Source: Dioscorea cayenensis subsp. rotundata (taxonomy: Eukaryota; Streptophyta; Magnoliopsida; Dioscoreales; Dioscoreaceae). From it: a stretch of 64,000 nucleotides of DNA. The notes beneath the pieces were generated by a model, which saw only the letters and a list, made by a program, of their open reading frames with translations, made no database searches and had not been told where the DNA came from. The first letter of the stretch is position 1; each line of letters begins with the position of its first letter. Made by a program: the position numbers and the translations under genes. Positions 59,888 to 64,000 of this stretch are shown here, in pieces. The stretch covers positions 1,860,001-1,924,000 of the forward strand of contig NC_052484.1 of the NCBI RefSeq assembly GCF_009730915.1. Reading direction: 5' to 3'.

Positions 59888-61265
59888 TGTGGACATACGT
59901 AGATTTTGAAACTATATGTAGATCCCCTTCTCTCTCTCATATTTTTTAAAATCTATGGACATTCTATTAAACATCAACAAACATCAATAGATAACTTAAA
60001 TCTTACAACGAAACATCAACTTTTCAGTTGGTGAGATTCAAATTCAAGAAAATATAATGCCTCTTTTATTATTGTGATATTTAGATACATATACACGGAA
60101 AATATATTTTTATACCACGGTTATGACTATGACTAAAGAGTTAGTATTTTATTTATCTCCTAGCTCGATCATATAATTTGTCCATATTATATATATATAT
60201 ATATATATTGATTTATGATCTTGAACCGATAACACAGATACATGCGATAAAATCCCTCCAATACCTACGACAACAAGTAGTAATCTTCGTGAAGAATACG
60301 CGAATGCTTTTCGCACTGAATCCTACCTAGACTTCTGGTCTCGTGTTCTCGACATATCCTCCATCCCTCACTCCCCTTCCTCCTCCTCCGCCGTCCGTCT
60401 TCCCTCCTACCGTCTTTTTGTCGATACTCTCCTCGACCCCGACCAATCTACCGCAACTCTAATAATCTCCCATGCACATAAAGCTCCATCACCACGATGA
60501 CCACCACCTCCTCCTCTCCGACTTTCTTCTCCGAAACCTCCAATGCTTCCCTTTTATGTAGTCTACTATTAAAAGACATCGAATCGATTCGAATAAATTA
60601 CAATCACCTCAAAACTACCCTCAACACTTCTAGTTCTAGTCTCACCATTGACAATTCTCATCTCTTTGAATTCTCTAAAACTCTCTCACCAAGACCTCAC
60701 TTCATCTCAGTCCAAGAAGCTGTTTCTAACCTCCTCAACAAGCTTGAAAAAAGCCGAAAAAAGGCGGCAACTAAACTCAAACTCATCAACAGAATAAAAA
60801 AAGCCTTAGGATTGATATTCATTGCTGTCACGGCTGCAGCCTCAGTTATCGGAGTTTTCATAGCTTTGCATGCATTGCTTGCACTAATTGCATTGCCGAG
60901 CTTTTCTCCGGTGAGCTCAAGGTGGCTCCGGCGAGCTCTGGCTCAGCTTGATGTTGCTACAAAAGGTGCTTTATATATTAAATAGAGACCTTGATACTGT
61001 TGGTAGGTTGGTGGATAGGGTGCAAGATGAGTTGGAGAATGTGTTGGCTTTGTTGAGGCTTTGTTTGGAGATGGCCGGAGATCGCCGGCGGCGAGTGACG
61101 GAGGAGGTTGTCCGGCAGCTCAAGAAGAGTGATGTTAGTTTTAAACAGAAGTTGGATGAGCTTGAGGAACACTTGTATCTTTGTTTCATGACTATTAACA
61201 AAGCTAGAAACTTAGTGATCAAAGAAGTGGTAGGGAATAAAGGTAGAGAAAAAAGGAAAGAATAA
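59382..61265 (+). CDS. UPF0496 (DUF677) family membrane protein, with three one-base frameshifts
   Basis: Exon 1 is 59382-59433 ([17 protein letters not shown]); exon 2 is 60238-61265. The conserved order of the family is present: [53 protein letters not shown], a hydrophobic double-span [20 protein letters not shown]..., then [30 protein letters not shown] and [18 protein letters not shown]. These parts are in three successive frames. Each switch fits one extra base in a short run: AAA at 60480-60482, TTT at 60523-60525 and TTT at 60970-60972. Ignoring those three bases gives about 358 residues, the normal family length. There is no GT in the first two regions to allow introns. UPF0496 members (for example BPS1-like and At14a-like proteins) are membrane-associated with unclear roles. 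It may be a recent pseudogene or an intact gene with sequence errors. Confidence 0.8.
59440..60237 (+). repeat. Intron of the UPF0496 gene with three long (TA)n tracts
   Basis: TA runs lie at about 59658-59696, 59850-59884 and 60189-60209. Two of them precede similar sequence (GATATGAGCTTACG... and GAGTGTGGACATACG, each followed by TAGATTTTGAA and GTAGATCCCCTTCTCTC), so a TA-linked unit of about 190 bp is duplicated in tandem. Confidence 0.7.
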
Positions 61266-61768
61266 TTTTTATTCTCAATATAATTTAATTATTTGTTTGT
61301 TTGTGATTTTTTATGTTTTATTCTTTTGATTTGTTGTAATTAATTTGTGTATTTTAGACAAAGTTTGTGGGGGTTGTAAAACTTGTATTAGTTATGTTAT
61401 TTTTCTTAGATAAATTGCATTTTTAATATATGTATATATGTTGATAATTTTCAGGAGTACATAAATAAACATGATTTTAATCAATGTACAAAAAAACAGT
61501 AGTAGAGTTATATAAGCAAAATTTTTATTATAATTATTATATTGTAAATGTAAATAAGAAATGAACTAAAAAACCCTACAAATTCCCTTTTTCTCACCTT
61601 TTTTTTAAAAAAAACATTACACTGAGAAAATTACAAGGAAACAACATTCAATGAAGAAAAGAACTTGTCACCTTTAGAATTTTCGAAAAATGATCATCAA
61701 TGCCCGAACTCGAAATACATGAAATGTCTATTATACAAGTAGCCAAATTAAAAATTATAACATCAAAA
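61266..61768. other. Intergenic region between convergent genes (UPF0496 and IMP2 3' ends)
   Basis: The two genes face each other here, so this holds both 3' untranslated regions. On the plus strand AATAAT- and TTTTTATGTTTTA-type poly(A) signal sequence follows the stop; the IMP2 3' region occupies about 61600-61768. I see no other feature. Confidence 0.55.
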
Positions 61769-63521
61769 TCAGTATGGAGGAGTCCTCCCTGTTGGTACCT
61801 TTCTCTCAATTGCACCAATTCTGTGGGGTGGCCAAATGACATGAGTCACTCTCCCTTTAACAAGCCCTAATGGAATCTGCAAACATGAATTCTAAGTCAT
61901 ACACAAGATGAAATAACTATCAATTCATTCATCAGTCACAGACTCACAAAAGTTTCAACATTTTTTCATTTCTTTTATCAATCCTAAACTCTTGCAAACA
62001 GAGTTCATTCAGTTGATACTTTACGATATTACTGTCAAACGGCACAAACGGCCGGCTCACAAAAGTGTAACAGTCAAAACACCCAACATTATAATTATCT
62101 CTGTGTGCATCAAATTTTACAACAATCACTTCAAGTGAATAGTGCACAAATGTTAATAGTAGCTTTGTATCAATCTTCAATTTCAGAATGATTTACAGTC
62201 ATATTCTGTGTTACCCATCACTCATAAGGGCATTATAGCGCCGCCATGTACTCCACACTTTTAAAGAGACTTTGTATCAATCCTTAAATTCAGACAAGTT
62301 TTTTACTGTCGCATTATCTGCATCACCCATCACTTAGACTTAATAGAGAAGTTTAGTATGACATACAATCCACACATGTTCATAACAACAATTTTGGACA
62401 ATCATTATATACTATCTGTCTGTTACATTCTGTGTGTTACTCATCACTTTGACATCCAACACTAGTGTCACATATAAACCACATGTTGACTCTGTACCAA
62501 TATGCAATTTCAGATACTCGTTCTAATGCCACATTCAGTGTACCCATTACTTCAACATAAAAAAGCTTAAGAGTATTGCGTGTGATCCACACAAGTTTAT
62601 GGGGGAGTTTGCATCAATCTTCAATTTCAGACAAACATTTCATTCTAATATATGCATTTGGAACATTTAACTGCACATTCAAACATCAAATAGGTTTAAA
62701 GAATGATGATATTATGATTAAGATATATAATAATTTCAGAAAATTCATGAGGAACAAGGTGGTTTTCTCAACATTCAGTCCGGTATCAATCACCCTATGA
62801 CTTAATTGCCACAAACTTCTATCCTTTAAATAATCAAACCTAGACCTACATGATCGATTAGTATAATTAGCATTCATGCTAAGAAATAGGCTTTGTGACT
62901 AAAACAAAGGAAAGCAAGGTGCAAACTTACAGGACCAAAAGATCTCGAGTCCAAACTACAAGCTGAATTGTCACCCTCCACCCAGCAATGCCCTTCTGGA
63001 ATTTTCAACATCTCAGAAGACTCAGGAATTTGGATCCACTGGCCAGGCAAAGCAATTAATCTCTTGACCAAGTTCCTCTTGTGGTTATCCGGAGCCCTAT
63101 AATCAGAGCAGATAGACACAAAATTATTACATAACACAACATGTGAGTTACCATGAATAATTTAAAAGGAAATCCTGTACTTAACTGGAATATTATCACA
63201 TCGCCTAGTGAGAATTTGTACCGCTCAAGACAGAACCTTTCGGCCAACACAAGATCACCTGCAGTCATTCTAATTCAGTACAAATAGATTAACTTGAGTC
63301 CTCCCCATTCAATTCTTCATAACCTTAATGACAAGCCAGATGAAACAAAATTCACCTTTCAGGGAACCCGGAAAAGTTGCAGGAGTTGTTTGAAATGTAG
63401 GATACATGGAGCTGCCTCTTATGGAGCTAACAGTCACATATCGATCTGAAATTGTAATCCCGATCAGAGCACCAGTCACAGTCCTCTTTGTGAGTTGCCA
63501 CAAGAAGTTCTGTGATCCCAT
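61769..63521 (-). CDS. IMP2: Mitochondrial inner membrane protease subunit 2 (IMP2), S26 signal peptidase family
   Basis: Exons on the minus strand: 63521-63356, 63258-63186, 63096-62931 and 61876-61769; 513 bp, 170 residues, GT-AG introns with continuous phases. It starts MGSQNFLWQLTKRTVTGALI, a basic stretch followed by a single membrane anchor. The catalytic Ser38 lies in RGSSMYPTF, and the general-base Lys91 in NLVKRLIALPGQW. The family motif GDNSACSLDSRSFGP and the tail VKGRVTHVIWPPHRIG complete the fold. IMP2 removes bipartite sorting signals from proteins reaching the intermembrane space. The start codon sits two bases after a TTTTAG acceptor, so the first exon is an untranslated leader upstream (to the right). 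Ser replaces the usual Asp before the catalytic Ser, a mild variation. Confidence 0.93.
62160..62660 (-). repeat. Degenerate tandem repeat of about 115 bp in IMP2 intron 3
   Basis: Words TTTGTATCAATCTTCAATTTCAGA, ATTCTGTGTTACCCATCACT and CCACACATGTT recur near 62165, 62270, 62390, 62490 and 62610 with imperfect spacing. The units are heavily mutated, so the array is old. Confidence 0.65.
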
Positions 63522-64000
63522 ACCTAAAATTTCAGCCAGCGAACATGTCAATGTCGACAAGAAAACACAGCAGGAAAATAAAAACAACCGCAAAAATGAA
63601 CAAGAGAACAATCATTTGGTCTAACTCAACAAATACTTGCTCTAACTCAACAAACACAAACACACTGCATTTCAAAAGGTGGGCAACTCCACATTTTGGT
63701 GCCCAATTGGTATGTTGTGACAAATTAGAGAGACTATAACCCAAGGAAGAATTACTGGATTGCTTCTTTCTTTGATTTTCAGTCAATATGCAATAAGAAA
63801 ACCCTAAAATTTTATCATGATGGGTTATTAACCACAATCATCAACACTAAATTAATGGCAACATTTCTGAAAGAAATCGCTCACAGAGATTAAAAAACAG
63901 ACATACTATGAACTAAAGAAGAATACCAGGTAGCTTCCTTCCCTGATTCACCCAATGTTCAATGGAAAACCCTAAAACTAATACCAAAAATTGAAAAGAA
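63522..64000 (-). promoter_or_regulatory. 5' leader intron and probable upstream region of IMP2
   Basis: The acceptor TTTTAG directly before the start codon shows a leader intron. The leader exon and promoter probably lie within or beyond the right edge. Short open frames here on both strands have no recognisable similarity. Confidence 0.5.

Overview
This is a piece of a flowering-plant nuclear genome. The genes have many short GT-AG introns with AT-rich bodies, there is a nuclear tRNA-Leu, all the protein families are plant ones, and the spacers are full of plant-type DNA elements and (TA)n tracts. The coding regions lack the steep GC gradient of grasses, so a non-grass angiosperm is likely. 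I cannot fix the species from sequence alone. I rebuilt gene models by hand from splice sites, phase continuity and remembered family conservation; nothing was aligned by software.

Layout: (1) 1-15603 holds a tandem pair of MATE transporter genes. Only the last exon of the first copy is inside (211-261); the second is complete (8814-15603, seven exons). Between them sits a 6.9 kb Mutator-like element (MULE, 713-7581) with 157 bp terminal inverted repeats, a 9 bp target duplication and a decayed transposase, followed by a 406 bp hAT-like MITE. A second, GC-rich hAT-like MITE lies in intron 5 of the MATE gene. (2) 15604-21255 is element-rich spacer. (3) 21256-23615 is a UBC4/5-type E2 ubiquitin-conjugating enzyme. 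(4) 28602-31553 is an intronless TIR-NBARC-TPR gene of the conserved XTNX/TNP type. (5) 32024-32107 is tRNA-Leu(CAA). (6) 35893-40816 is a mitochondrial beta-cyanoalanine synthase (CYSC1/CAS type, ten exons). (7) 43563-54009 is an M1 aminopeptidase of the PepN type with 33 exons, including consecutive 5-nt and 12-nt microexons, and one frameshift near its 3' end. (8) 54699-55143 is a complete 445 bp TRIM retroelement with 126 bp LTRs and an AATAG target duplication, nested in an older hairpin element. (9) 55596-58010 is an ER-type MESD-domain protein. (10) 59382-61265 is a UPF0496 (DUF677) family gene carrying three single-base frameshifts. (11) 61769-63521 (minus strand) is the mitochondrial inner membrane protease subunit 2 (IMP2).

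The genes are independent housekeeping or stress units, not a pathway cluster; CAS and IMP2 both act in mitochondria, but nothing suggests linkage of function. The most unusual content is non-genic. A family of short elements lies directly between (TA)n microsatellites and carries three conserved hairpins (copies at 16278, 20279 and 34959, plus a TRIM-interrupted one near 54611); it resembles the microsatellite-targeting Micron elements of rice. A second (TA)n-associated family is present at 14655, 41205 and 42000. Most reading-frame breaks in otherwise well-conserved genes are one-base changes in short homopolymers, so base-calling error must be excluded before calling pseudogenes.
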